A stretch of DNA of 40,655 nt from Candidatus Enterococcus stercoripullorum (GCA_019120335.1 DWVH01000032.1:1-40655); one strand, 5' to 3'; shown: positions 27,152 to 34,700, numbered from the stretch's first letter. The notes: generated from the letters alone by a model not told the origin. A program made the numbers and translations.

Positions 27152-27613
27152 TTAAATCACCATCTCTAATTCATCTTGTAAGGATAGTGCTTTTTGGTAT
27201 AACTTTGAAAAACGGAAACTGATTAAAACCATCGTGAAAAAAACAAAACAAATGGCTAATCCTATCAGCATCACACCTGGTGCATCGCCTAAGTTCGCCC
27301 AACGATAAAACATCGGTAAAATACCTAAACTCAAGAAAAAGATGACAACACTCACTAAACTTACTTGCTTTGTATAGATGAGTAACTCTTTTTGAAAAGC
27401 ATGTTGACTTGATTTTTGCCAAATACGCACACTTTTAACTGCCAAATAGCTAATAATTCCCGCTGCTAAAATCAGACAAATAAGCGTTAAGTTGTTTTGC
27501 CAAATCATGCCTTGATGCTCGCTGGTAAAAATCTGTACGCCCACAAGAAAACTCATCAACCAAAAAATCGCACTCAATATGATACTAACGAAAGTAATCA
27601 TATATTTTTCCAT
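27152..27613 (-). CDS. DUF2975-like membrane protein
   Basis: About 153 residues with four hydrophobic helices (roughly 5-28, 45-64, 85-106 and 116-137) and a short charged C-terminal helix ending ALSLQDELEMVI. It resembles DUF2975 proteins, which are regularly paired with a YozG-type HTH gene, here directly downstream and damaged. Three closely spaced ATG codons exist. The one at 27613 is 9 nt after AAAGG and is chosen; those at 27619 and 27622 crowd the site. Function is unknown; in such pairs the membrane protein may regulate the HTH protein (inference). Confidence 0.72.
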   Translation of the reverse strand: MEKYMITFVSIILSAIFWLMSFLVGVQIFTSEHQGMIWQNNLTLICLILAAGIISYLAVKSVRIWQKSSQHAFQKELLIYTKQVSLVSVVIFFLSLGILPMFYRWANLGDAPGVMLIGLAICFVFFTMVLISFRFSKLYQKALSLQDELEMVI

Positions 27614-27637
27614 TTTCATCATCCTTTCTTTGCCTAG

Positions 27638-27665
27638 AGTATAGCAGATTTTTATCGAAAAACAA
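27638..27665 (-). promoter_or_regulatory. Promoter of the DUF2975-HTH pair
   Basis: TTGTTT (27665-27660), 16-nt spacer, TATACT (27643-27638), just upstream of the ribosome site. It partly overlaps the T tract of the preceding terminator. Confidence 0.6.
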
Positions 27666-27702
27666 TAAAAATAAGCTAGCAAGCATTTACTCACTAGCTT
27701 AT
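27661..27702 (-). terminator. Terminator after the hairpin array
   Basis: Minus-strand stem ATAAGCTAG / CTAGCTTAT (27702-27694 with 27679-27671), 14-nt loop, followed by TTTTTATTGTTTTT. It would end transcripts coming from glnB through the repeat array. Confidence 0.8.
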
Positions 27703-27742
27703 GGGAGGTCTTATGGATGTTCGATATGTTGCAAAAAAGTCA

Positions 27743-27857
27743 CTTCACATCCTTTATCTACGGCGTTCGAAGGGTAGCTACCTCGCATCTAAGCCGGCCT
27801 GACTAGGAAAATCTTTAACGCTAGCGGATTTTCCTGTCATTCCGGACAAACTTAGCT
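27743..27857. repeat. Array copy 1 (near-identical to copy 3)
   Basis: 115 nt from CTTCACATCC to ACAAACTTAGCT; identical to copy 3 except one T/C change near its start. The distal stem AGGAAAATC/GATTTTCCT, GAC/GTC, CCGG/CCGG and CTAAG/CTTAG are all present. The outer 3' arm (GTAGCT...CCCTTC) is absent after it, so only the upper part of the hairpin can form. Confidence 0.9.
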
Positions 27858-27861
27858 TTCT

Positions 27862-27978
27862 CGGTATCAATCAACTAAATACTCGGAAAATTCACCCTCC
27901 TGCTTATGAAAATCTCCTTTCATCCGATTTTCTCAGCGGTAGGTAAGCACACGAATTTCTTCATGTCTGGGCGAGCTG
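27862..27978. repeat. Degenerate array element
   Basis: Between copies 1 and 2. GAAAATC (27908-27914) pairs with GATTTTC (27926-27932), with GCT/AGC and ACC/GGT further out. It ends in AGCTG before the common CTTCACATCC spacer. Primary sequence is diverged, so homology to the other copies is likely but weaker. Confidence 0.5.
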
Positions 27979-28117
27979 CTTCACATCCTTTTTCCTAATC
28001 TGTGTTCAGCGACTAGCTACTTCGGCGTATAAGCCACCCCATCTGGGAAAGTCTTTACTTTTTGGACTTTCCCGATGTGTTGGACAAACTTATCCGCTCG
28101 TAGCTGATCGAGTCGCT
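27979..28117. repeat. Array copy 2 (diverged, structure kept)
   Basis: Pairings: AGCGAC/GTCGCT (28008-28013, 28112-28117), AGCTAC/GTAGCT (28015-28020, 28100-28105), ATAAG/CTTAT (28029-28033, 28089-28093), CCA/TGG (28034-28036, 28081-28083), CATC/GATG (28040-28043, 28074-28077), GGGAAAGTC/GACTTTCCC (28045-28053, 28065-28073). Bulges ACAAA and GATCGA are unchanged relative to copy 3 although four of six stems differ in sequence. Confidence 0.85.
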
Positions 28118-28252
28118 TCACATCCTTCATCTACGGCGTTCGAAGGGTAGCTACCTCGCATCTAAGCCGGCCTGACTAGGAAAATCTTTAACGCTAGCGG
28201 ATTTTCCTGTCATTCCGGACAAACTTAGCTGCTTGTAGCTGATCGACCCTTC
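28116..28252. repeat. Array copy 3 (complete hairpin)
   Basis: Pairings: GAAGGG/CCCTTC (28142-28147, 28247-28252), AGCTAC/GTAGCT (28149-28154, 28235-28240), CTAAG/CTTAG (28162-28166, 28224-28228), CCGG/CCGG (28167-28170, 28215-28218), GAC/GTC (28174-28176, 28209-28211), AGGAAAATC/GATTTTCCT (28178-28186, 28200-28208). It is preceded by the shared spacer CTTCACATCCTTCATCTACG. Confidence 0.9.
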
Positions 28253-28266
28253 TCACGACCTTTATT

Positions 28267-28608
28267 CTATATTGCTTCTTTGCCTCGTTGGCCGGTGCGG
28301 ATGCGGATGACTTCTTCTATTGGTGAGATAAATATCTTGCCATCACCGACTTCTCCTGTGCCACAAATCATCAGAATACGATCGACCACACTTTCGACAT
28401 CTTTATCTTCTAAAACAAAGCTGACCTTGACTTTCGGTAAAAGTCTGGTAATAATCGCCTTGCCGCGTACATATTCTTTGACACCTTTTTGATTCCCATA
28501 CCCTAAGACTTGGGTAACGGTCATCCCGGAAATCTCAAAATCACGGTTAATCTCAGCTTTTAATTCTTCTAATTTTTCTAAACGAATGACTGCTTCTATT
28601 TTCTTCAT
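28267..28608 (-). CDS. glnB: PII nitrogen regulatory protein (GlnK/NrgB-type)
   Basis: A trimeric signal protein that senses ATP/ADP and 2-oxoglutarate and gates AmtB. It is 113 residues from the ATG at 28608, which has AAGG at good spacing; a GTG two codons earlier is too close. It starts KKIEAVIRLEKLEEL, has the T-loop region GYGNQKGVKEYVRGKAIITR, LPKVK, and the C-terminal signature GTGEVGDGKIFISPIEEVIRIRTGQ. The residue matching E. coli Tyr51 is Ile52, so uridylylation is not expected, as is usual in Firmicutes. It follows amtB by 17 nt. No terminator directly follows; the hairpin array does. Confidence 0.95.
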   Translation of the reverse strand: MKKIEAVIRLEKLEELKAEINRDFEISGMTVTQVLGYGNQKGVKEYVRGKAIITRLLPKVKVSFVLEDKDVESVVDRILMICGTGEVGDGKIFISPIEEVIRIRTGQRGKEAI

Positions 28609-28625
28609 AAACACTACCTTCTTTC

Positions 28626-29843
28626 TTATGAATCTAATCCCATAAAGGTTGGATAAGCTGTTTCATCATGTTCGATACGGTCCATACCAAGTGCTTCTTC
28701 TGAGTCAGTGACGCGAATTGGCATAAAGAATTTAATCACGCTGATAATCACAAAACTCAATAGACCGGCAAAAACAATGGTAAAGACAATACTTTCAAGC
28801 TGGGCTAAGAATAATTGAACATTGCCATAGAATAAACCAGCTTTCCCACCAACTGCAGGATCGGCGAAAATTCCTGTCATTATTCCACCGAAAATCCCAC
28901 CAACACCGTGACAGCCAAAAGCATCTAGCGCATCATCTAATTGCAATTTTTGCTTGATAACAGAAATAAAATAGAAACAAAACGGACTAACTAAAAATCC
29001 GATAATAATGGAAGACCATAGTGAAACAAAACCTGCGCCCGGGGTAATCGCAACCAATCCAACAACAGCACCTGTACAAGCGCCAACTACAGTAGGTTTA
29101 CCAATGACTAGTTTTTCAATCAACATCCATGATAGCATCGCACTAGCTGCAGCAGTATTCGTTGTTAATAAAGCATGAATCGCTAAACCATCGGCTGCAA
29201 GTGCTGAACCGGCATTAAAACCAAACCAACCAAACCATAAGAGGCCTGCACCAAGTACTACAAACGGAATATTATGTGGGCGATATTCGATTTGCGCATA
29301 TTCGCGTCGTTTACCCACTACATAAGCTAATACCAAACCTGAAATACCAGAGCTAATATGCACGACATTTCCACCAGCAAAGTCAATTGAACCCATCGCA
29401 TCTAGCAACCCTTTGCCCCAAACCATGTGAGCTAATGGGGCGTATACAAGAATAATCCAAGCAGCGATAAATAAGAAAATCGCCGAAAACTTCATTCGGC
29501 CAACTACTGAACCAGTGATAATCGCTGTAGCAATCAACGCAAACATCATTTGAAAGGCTGCGAATAGTCCTTCTGGGATGCCATCACCTTTTGTCATTGA
29601 TACATGGTTAAAAAAGACTTTATCCAAATTTCCGACAAATAGATGATCGCCGCTAAAGGATAACGAATAACCAATCGCAATCCATAATATTGAAGCCAAT
29701 CCTAAAGTACAGATAACCATCATCATTGTATTTAAGATATTTTTTCTTTGCTCTAACCCACCATAAAAGAAAGCTAGCGCCGGGGTCATTAAGAAGACTA
29801 ACCCACTACAAATCAAAATAAATGCAATGTTTCCTGTTTCCAT
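28626..29843 (-). CDS. amtB: Ammonium transporter
   Basis: A trimeric channel for ammonium/ammonia. It is 405 residues with eleven hydrophobic helices and an N-terminus outside. Family signatures: LMTPALAFFYGGLEQRKN, VYAPLAHMVWG with pore residues, FAGGNVVHISSGISGLVLAY (His of the twin-His pore), and DALDAFGCHGVGGIFGGIMTG (second pore His). The C-terminal cytoplasmic tail (DSEEALGMDRIEHDE) is the usual PII contact. Expression is expected under nitrogen limitation through two upstream GlnR-type boxes. The ribosome site AAAGGAGAG precedes the ATG. Confidence 0.96.
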   Translation of the reverse strand: METGNIAFILICSGLVFLMTPALAFFYGGLEQRKNILNTMMMVICTLGLASILWIAIGYSLSFSGDHLFVGNLDKVFFNHVSMTKGDGIPEGLFAAFQMMFALIATAIITGSVVGRMKFSAIFLFIAAWIILVYAPLAHMVWGKGLLDAMGSIDFAGGNVVHISSGISGLVLAYVVGKRREYAQIEYRPHNIPFVVLGAGLLWFGWFGFNAGSALAADGLAIHALLTTNTAAASAMLSWMLIEKLVIGKPTVVGACTGAVVGLVAITPGAGFVSLWSSIIIGFLVSPFCFYFISVIKQKLQLDDALDAFGCHGVGGIFGGIMTGIFADPAVGGKAGLFYGNVQLFLAQLESIVFTIVFAGLLSFVIISVIKFFMPIRVTDSEEALGMDRIEHDETAYPTFMGLDS

Positions 29844-29878
29844 TTGAATCTCTCCTTTTTATCGTCCTAAACGACTGA

Positions 29879-29928
29879 ATGATAACCAACTTTTTAAGGT
29901 AACCTACCTTATGTCAGAAATACTAACA
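29879..29928 (-). promoter_or_regulatory. amtB promoter with GlnR-type box
   Basis: TGTCA-N7-TAACA at 29912-29928 fits the GlnR/TnrA consensus TGTNA-N7-TNACA. A possible -10, TATCAT, lies at 29884-29879 without a good -35. The box is then centred about 48 nt upstream of the predicted start, the position of activator sites in Bacillus nrgA. Which protein acts here is not shown. Confidence 0.7.
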
Positions 29929-29996
29929 CATCTTTTTTCAGTTTTCTAGCATTTTGACGGAATTTGTGCAATTTTCTGAAAATTCATCACTTGCTA

Positions 29997-30013
29997 TGTT
30001 AGCTTTTCTAACA
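29997..30013. promoter_or_regulatory. Second, palindromic GlnR-type box
   Basis: TGTTA-GCTTTTC-TAACA, a perfect match to TGTNA-N7-TNACA and a perfect inverted repeat (extended to TATGTTAG/CTAACATA). It is about 85 bp upstream of the promoter-proximal box. Confidence 0.78.
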
Positions 30014-30020
30014 TAGATGT

Positions 30021-30066
30021 CAAAAAACGCATCAAACATAGAAAAAACTTCTACATTTGATACGTT
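30021..30066 (-). terminator. Terminator after rsmI
   Basis: Minus-strand AACGTATCAAATGTAG (30066-30051) pairs with CTATGTTTGATGCGTT (30041-30026) with few mismatches, followed by T6. It ends the long dnaX-to-rsmI block. Confidence 0.88.
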
Positions 30067-30079
30067 ACCATTAGATATA

Positions 30080-30961
30080 TTACGAATGAATTTCATGATA
30101 GATTTGATAGATTGCTTGCTTTTTATAGCCTAGCGCTTTAGCCACTTCTTTAATTGCAGTATTTGGTTTCTCGCCATATATTTCGATGCGATCGGCAACT
30201 TTTTGGCGAATTTGTTCCTCTGTCAATACAACTACTTCTGTTGACTGTTCCTCAAGAGACTGGCCAGATACTAAAAGACAGCACTCGCCTTTGATTTCAT
30301 TGTCTTTAGCATATTGGGCTAACTCTAGTAAAGTTCCCCGGATAAATTCTTCATGGATTTTGGTTAATTCGCGACAAATCACGGCTTGTCGATTTCCCCC
30401 AAAAACTTCCACCATATTCGCTAACGTACTTGCAAGGCGATACGGTGATTCATAAAAAATCATACTAGCAGGAAGTTGCGCTAAAGGAGTTAAAGCTGCG
30501 ACTTGCTCTTTTTTCTTACGCGGTAAAAAGCCATGAAAATAATTTGGTTGCGCGGATAATCCTGATGCAATCAACGCAGTCAGGCCAGCTGTTGGTCCTG
30601 GCAAGGCAACAACTGGAATATCTGCTGCAATGCAAGCTTGGACTAATTCATGACCAGGATCGCTAATCGAGGGCATCCCCGCATCAGAGACTTGGGCAAT
30701 CGACTGACCCGCAAGTAAGTAATCTACTAACTGCGGCACTCGTTCCTTATAATTATGCTCATGTAAACTTTTTTGTGGCGTAGAAATTTCAAAATGATTT
30801 AACAATTTTTGCGTATTGCGTGTATCTTCGCTGGCAATTAAATCTACCTGTTTTAAAATTTCAACCGCTCTTTGCGTCATATCTAGTAGATTTCCAATGG
30901 GCGTCGGTACTAGATAGAGACAAGCGCCATTGTGATGATAACTTTTTTGTTTGGTTAACAT
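30080..30961 (-). CDS. rsmI: 16S rRNA 2'-O-ribose methyltransferase (C1402)
   Basis: SAM-dependent methylation of C1402 in 16S rRNA at the decoding centre. About 293 residues. Signatures: LYLVPTPIGNLLDMT, ASEDTRNTQKLLNHF, QVSDAGMPSISDPGHELV, LPGPTAGLTALIASGL and FHGFLPRKKK. A C-terminal extension (about 235-293) is characteristic of RsmI. The ATG at 30961 has GAGGG 5-6 nt upstream; the frame four codons longer overlaps the yabA stop and that ribosome site. Last gene in the block. Confidence 0.95.
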   Translation of the reverse strand: MLTKQKSYHHNGACLYLVPTPIGNLLDMTQRAVEILKQVDLIASEDTRNTQKLLNHFEISTPQKSLHEHNYKERVPQLVDYLLAGQSIAQVSDAGMPSISDPGHELVQACIAADIPVVALPGPTAGLTALIASGLSAQPNYFHGFLPRKKKEQVAALTPLAQLPASMIFYESPYRLASTLANMVEVFGGNRQAVICRELTKIHEEFIRGTLLELAQYAKDNEIKGECCLLVSGQSLEEQSTEVVVLTEEQIRQKVADRIEIYGEKPNTAIKEVAKALGYKKQAIYQIYHEIHS

Positions 30962-30972
30962 TTTATCCCTCA

Positions 30973-31311
30973 TTATTCACGATAAATGACTTCTAAACAA
31001 AAGGCACATGGTTCATCATTTGCTCTTCTTGAACCATATAAGTCATAACATACGTGAAAGCCTTCTTCATAGATATTTTCAAGATTTTTACGTGAAGTAG
31101 ACAAAGCTTGCTTCATTTTTTTATTTGGATTGGTTTGATTCATTTCTCGTAAATGCTCACGTAATTTTTGATTTTCCAATTCGAGCTCGGTATTTTTCTC
31201 TACTAACTCTTGGATGGATTGTTTCATTGTTTGTAATTTAGATAGCATCTGGGATAAATCAGACTCAAACGCATCCAAGCCATCATATAAATCACGTTTA
31301 TCTAACTTCAT
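30973..31311 (-). CDS. yabA: Replication initiation control protein
   Basis: About 112 residues: an N-terminal leucine-zipper coiled coil (about 1-60, ELENQKLREHLREM) for tetramer formation, and a C-terminal Zn domain with HVCYDLYGSRRANDEPCAFC. In Bacillus, YabA binds DnaA and DnaN and restrains initiation. The ATG at 31311 has AGGTGA 5 nt upstream; a GTG three codons earlier overlaps it. Placed between ricT and rsmI as in Bacillus. Confidence 0.92.
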   Translation of the reverse strand: MKLDKRDLYDGLDAFESDLSQMLSKLQTMKQSIQELVEKNTELELENQKLREHLREMNQTNPNKKMKQALSTSRKNLENIYEEGFHVCYDLYGSRRANDEPCAFCLEVIYRE

Positions 31312-31320
31312 CTTGTTCAC

Positions 31321-32127
31321 CTACTTTACCACTTCTTCAATTTCATCTTGGGTATATTCCAAGGCAATTTCACGATTTGGGAATTTCACTTTGACAATGC
31401 GTGACAATAAGTTCAATTCCACCACTTTACCGATGCCTTCTGGTGTTTTGACTTGCGCACCAAAATCAGGCATCTCTTTTTTAGCTAATTCATATTCATC
31501 ATTTTCATATTTTAAACAACACATTAAGCGTCCACACAAACCAGAAATCTTGGTTGGATTTAAAGATAAACCTTGATCTTTAGCCATTTTAATCGAAACA
31601 GGCATAAAGTCTCCTAAAAAGGTCGAGCAACATAATGGACGACCACATGGACCAATACCGCCTAAAATCTTGGCTTCATCACGGACGCCAATTTGACGTA
31701 ACTCAATCCGTGTTCTAAAGATACTAGCTAAATCCTTGACCAATTCACGAAAATCCACACGACCATCGGCAGTAAAATAAAAAATCATCTTAGAACGATC
31801 AAGGGTATATTCTACCTGTACTAACTTCATCACTAGTCCATGCTCATTAATTTTCTCTTTTGCAATGCCATACGCTTCTTTGGCATCTAACTCATTTTGG
31901 CGTGCTTGATCTAAGTCAGATTCGCTTGCCAAAGAAATAACTGGTTTGATTTCTTCGGGCAAGTCTTCTTCGGCCATTTCACGATTTGGCAAAACAACAG
32001 TAGCTAAACAAGTCGCTTGCTGAGACTCAACAAGTACTTGGTCTTTAAATTGATATTGTGTATGTCCTGGAGAAAAGTAATAAATATGGCCAGCTTTTTT
32101 ATAACGAACACCTACTACTTGAACCAT
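31321..32127 (-). CDS. ricT: PSP1-domain regulatory iron-sulfur protein
   Basis: The Bacillus homologue (YaaT/RicT), with YlbF and YmcA, forms a complex binding [4Fe-4S] clusters and directing RNase Y maturation events. It is 268 residues with a PSP1 domain in the C-terminal half. Cys-rich motifs are GGIGPCGRPLCCSTFLGDF and SGLCGRLMCCLKYEND, the cluster ligands. It ends just 9 nt before the yabA ATG. Whether the whole Ric complex acts here is inferred. Confidence 0.93.
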   Translation of the reverse strand: MVQVVGVRYKKAGHIYYFSPGHTQYQFKDQVLVESQQATCLATVVLPNREMAEEDLPEEIKPVISLASESDLDQARQNELDAKEAYGIAKEKINEHGLVMKLVQVEYTLDRSKMIFYFTADGRVDFRELVKDLASIFRTRIELRQIGVRDEAKILGGIGPCGRPLCCSTFLGDFMPVSIKMAKDQGLSLNPTKISGLCGRLMCCLKYENDEYELAKKEMPDFGAQVKTPEGIGKVVELNLLSRIVKVKFPNREIALEYTQDEIEEVVK

Positions 32128-32153
32128 AATCCTCTTCCTTTACCTCAAAAATT

Positions 32154-33065
32154 TTATTGCTGTAGAAAATGCAAAACAAATTGCTCGATGACATTTTGAA
32201 AGGCAACATTACTATTCAGCTTCGTTTTTGCCTGTAATAAATCGGCCAATGCTTGATTATAAACAGTCTGTAAATTACCTTGATTTTCATCGCGCAACGT
32301 ACGAAACGCATACATTAATAAATCAAAAAATAATTGTTGCTGCTCTTTTTCTTTCGTTATTGGTATGATTTTCCGCTGCACATATACAAAGGCTGCAAAA
32401 TCACGATTTGTCAAATATTGGACAAATTGTTTTAAAACATCCCTAGCATCATTAAACCATTCATCGCGTGAGATTTCAACCGCTTTATCATAACTATTCG
32501 TTAAGTATGCTAGAATTTTCGCGGTATTTAAAGATAGGCCAGCTTGCTGTAATTGCTCGATTAAATGCGTAGTCGACAAATGAAAATGAATAATCTGACA
32601 CCGCGATTGAATTGTTGGTAAAATTTTGCCTATCGCACTTGTTTCTAACAAGAGCAACACTTGTCCAGAAGGCTCCTCCAAGAATTTCAGCAAACTATTC
32701 GCCGCCTGGTTATTCATCGTTTCAGCATCAGAAAGAATAAAGATTTGTCGACCTGCTTCAAAGCCACGTTTCGCAAATTCTGTTTGTAGTTGTCGAATTT
32801 GATCCACTTTAATCGTTTGGCCATCTGGTGTAACTTGATGTACATTGGGGTGCTCATTATTTTCGATACGTAAACAATTGAGACACACATTGCAAGGCTC
32901 GTTTTCTTTCACGTTAGTACAATATAAACGCTTAGCTAACCAAAGACTTTCTTGGTGTTTTCCTGTGCCTTTTTCCCCTTCAAAAAGATAAGCATGAGCC
33001 AAACGCCCATGCTCAATACTTTGTTTCATCAGAGAATGCACATTAGGATTTAACAATTCACCCAT
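32154..33065 (-). CDS. holB: DNA polymerase III delta-prime subunit
   Basis: Clamp-loader subunit. It is 303 residues with a P-loop-like GEKGTGK (30-36), a Zn-binding set C49, C58, C61 and C64 (NEPCNVCLNC), and AANSLLKFLEEPSG with the sensor region SRCQIIHF. It lies in the conserved tmk-darA-holB-ricT order. The C-terminal collar domain is shorter and divergent, as is usual. Confidence 0.93.
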   Translation of the reverse strand: MGELLNPNVHSLMKQSIEHGRLAHAYLFEGEKGTGKHQESLWLAKRLYCTNVKENEPCNVCLNCLRIENNEHPNVHQVTPDGQTIKVDQIRQLQTEFAKRGFEAGRQIFILSDAETMNNQAANSLLKFLEEPSGQVLLLLETSAIGKILPTIQSRCQIIHFHLSTTHLIEQLQQAGLSLNTAKILAYLTNSYDKAVEISRDEWFNDARDVLKQFVQYLTNRDFAAFVYVQRKIIPITKEKEQQQLFFDLLMYAFRTLRDENQGNLQTVYNQALADLLQAKTKLNSNVAFQNVIEQFVLHFLQQ

Positions 33066-33083
33066 TACGCCATCTCCTTCTTT

Positions 33084-33413
33084 TTAAAAATGATGGAATC
33101 CCTCAACTGGTAAGACAAACACAGTTGCACCGCCGACTTCTACTTCCAGTGGATAAGGCATAGGTGAGTCAATGGATAAATCTAAGGACATAGGAGAAGT
33201 GATAAATTGTTTTCTAGATTGACAAGTTTTCTTAATCAAAGCTAGTACTTCCTCTACTCGTTCATCTTCTAAACCAATCATGAAAGTGGTATTGCCCGCT
33301 TTTAAAAATCCACCAGTGGTCGATAATTTTGTAGCGCGCACATCAGCCTCAATAAATTCATTGGCTAGTCGGTTACTATCCTTATCTTGAACAATCGCAA
33401 TTATCATTTTCAT
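33084..33413 (-). CDS. darA: Cyclic di-AMP receptor protein (PII-like)
   Basis: A trimeric PII-like protein (DarA in Bacillus, PstA in Listeria/Staphylococcus) that binds c-di-AMP; its output is not settled. It is 109 residues and begins MKMIIAIVQDKDSNRLANEF. TKLSTTGGFLKAGNTTFMIG is the conserved nucleotide-binding region, and it ends GGATVFVLPVEGFHHF. GAGGTGA stands 6 nt ahead of the ATG. It starts 2 nt after tmk, so the two are coupled. Confidence 0.94.
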   Translation of the reverse strand: MKMIIAIVQDKDSNRLANEFIEADVRATKLSTTGGFLKAGNTTFMIGLEDERVEEVLALIKKTCQSRKQFITSPMSLDLSIDSPMPYPLEVEVGGATVFVLPVEGFHHF

Positions 33414-33415
33414 CG

Positions 33416-34069
33416 CTATTCACCTCGTTTAAAAAATGTTGGGTTACTTTCCACAATTGCTGAAAAACTTGATTCAACAACTTCTTGCAAACTCATTTTA
33501 GCATCAATTCGATGAATACGCACTGGGTTTTCTTCTGCTAATTTTAGATAAGCATGACGCACCCGTTGATGGAACTCTAATCCCTCCAAGTCTAAGCGGT
33601 CAACATCTTTTTTGCGATGATTTTGGATACGTCTTAATCCCGTGTCTGAATCAACATCTAAGTATAAGGTAAAATCTGGTTCTAATCCTTCTGTCGCAAA
33701 TTCATTGATTTGAGCAATTTCTTTCATCCCAATTCGTCGACCGGCTCCTTGATACGTTAAGGAGCTATCTACAAAACGATCACAGATAACAATTTTCCCT
33801 TCATTTAACGCTGGGATAATCGCCTCTACTAAGTGCTGACGACGCGCCGCAGCATAGAGTAAGGCTTCTGTACGTTCATCCATTTGACGGTGATCTGGAT
33901 TTAAGATAATTTGACGAATTTTTTCCGCAATCAATACGCCACCTGGTTCACGCGTCTTAATGATTTCTTTTTGAGCAATCATTTGTAAACGTGGAAATAA
34001 TTCGTTTAAGACGGTGGTTTTCCCTGCGCCGTCTGGTCCTTCAATTGTAATAAATAAGCCGTTAGCCAT
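33416..34069 (-). CDS. tmk: Thymidylate kinase
   Basis: Phosphorylates dTMP to dTDP. It is 217 residues from the ATG at 34069, with GGAGG 5 nt upstream; a TTG four codons earlier overlaps that site. Walker A GPDGAGKTT (11-19), the KTREPGG dTMP motif, the DRFVDSSLTYQGAGR segment and the LID region RRIQNHRKKDVDRLD are visible. Downstream darA follows directly. Confidence 0.96.
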   Translation of the reverse strand: MANGLFITIEGPDGAGKTTVLNELFPRLQMIAQKEIIKTREPGGVLIAEKIRQIILNPDHRQMDERTEALLYAAARRQHLVEAIIPALNEGKIVICDRFVDSSLTYQGAGRRIGMKEIAQINEFATEGLEPDFTLYLDVDSDTGLRRIQNHRKKDVDRLDLEGLEFHQRVRHAYLKLAEENPVRIHRIDAKMSLQEVVESSFSAIVESNPTFFKRGE

Positions 34070-34087
34070 AATTTCCTCCAATATCTT

Positions 34088-34684
34088 TTATAGTTCGCGA
34101 CGGCCTTCTACCGCTTTGAGCAAGGTTACTTCATCCGCATACTCAATATCGCTTCCTACAGACAAACCATGAGCAAGGCGGGTCACTTTAATGCCTGCTG
34201 GTTTAATCAGCCTAGATAGATACATTGCGGTTGCTTCTCCTTCTGTCGTTGCATTGGTCGCAATAATCACTTCTTTGACTCTTTCATCATGAAGTCGTGT
34301 TAAGAGCGATGGAATTTGAATATCTTCCGGTCCTGTGCCTTCCATCGGTGAAATGACCCCGTGTAAGACATGGTAAAGACCACGATATTCTTTCATTTTT
34401 TCTAACGCCATGACATCTTTGGGTTCTTCAACGACAAGAATCGTACTTTTATCGCGCGTTTCATCACTACAGATTTCACATGGATCTTCTTCGGTGATAT
34501 TGCCACACACACTACAAAAAGTTAAATCACGTTTGACACTTAAAAGCGATTTAGCAAATTCATTCACCACTTCTTCTTTCATATCAATCGTATGAAAAGC
34601 TAATCTAGTCGCTGTTTTCTGACCAATCCCCGGCAGATTCATATAACTTGCAATTAATCTGGCAATTGGTTCTGGATATTGCAT
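34088..34684 (-). CDS. recR: Recombination mediator protein
   Basis: RecFOR pathway of gap repair. It is 198 residues with a helix-hairpin-helix at [16 protein letters not shown], Zn cysteines C57, C60, C69 and C72 ([17 protein letters not shown]), a Toprim domain ([14 protein letters not shown]), and the Walker B-like C-terminal region [20 protein letters not shown]. In the dnaX-ebfC-recR operon as in most bacteria. Confidence 0.96.
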   Translation of the reverse strand: MQYPEPIARLIASYMNLPGIGQKTATRLAFHTIDMKEEVVNEFAKSLLSVKRDLTFCSVCGNITEEDPCEICSDETRDKSTILVVEEPKDVMALEKMKEYRGLYHVLHGVISPMEGTGPEDIQIPSLLTRLHDERVKEVIIATNATTEGEATAMYLSRLIKPAGIKVTRLAHGLSVGSDIEYADEVTLLKAVEGRREL

Positions 34685-34700
34685 CGTCTCATCCCTTTAA

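Larger units (their letters stand above)
27743..28252 (-). ncRNA. Candidate structured RNA: array of long covarying hairpins
   Basis: About 510 nt containing two good copies, one copy with damaged outer stem, and one degenerate copy of an imperfect hairpin element of about 110 nt. Each good copy has an outer 6-bp stem, a bulge GATCGA opposite a single base, a 6-bp AGCTAC/GTAGCT stem, an internal loop, a 5-bp stem, a conserved 5-nt bulge (ACAAA on plus, TTTGT on minus), a 3-4-bp stem, a 3x3 internal loop, and a 9-bp distal stem. Stems differ between copies in a pairing-preserving way. The array lies between the glnB stop and a minus-strand terminator, so the minus strand is favoured. That strand also gives single bulged A residues. 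Alternatives are a palindromic repeat family of BOX type. No known Rfam family was recognised. Confidence 0.5.

Noticed and set aside
27713-27802. Plus-strand small ORF (29 residues) with GGGAGG before its ATG, running into array copy 1
   Set aside because: The coding part mostly consists of the repeated hairpin sequence and the frame ends inside it; nothing protein-like is conserved between the diverged copies. More likely a chance frame.
27743-28252. Array considered as CRISPR
   Set aside because: Units are over 110 nt, unequal, with internal hairpins and no regular short repeat/spacer pattern or cas genes.
27743-28252. Array considered as a known large RNA (ROOL, GOLLD, OLE) or as a c-di-AMP riboswitch
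   Set aside because: I see none of the conserved sequence blocks I know for these, and the tandem near-identical copies do not fit a single large fold. Only an Rfam search can settle this.
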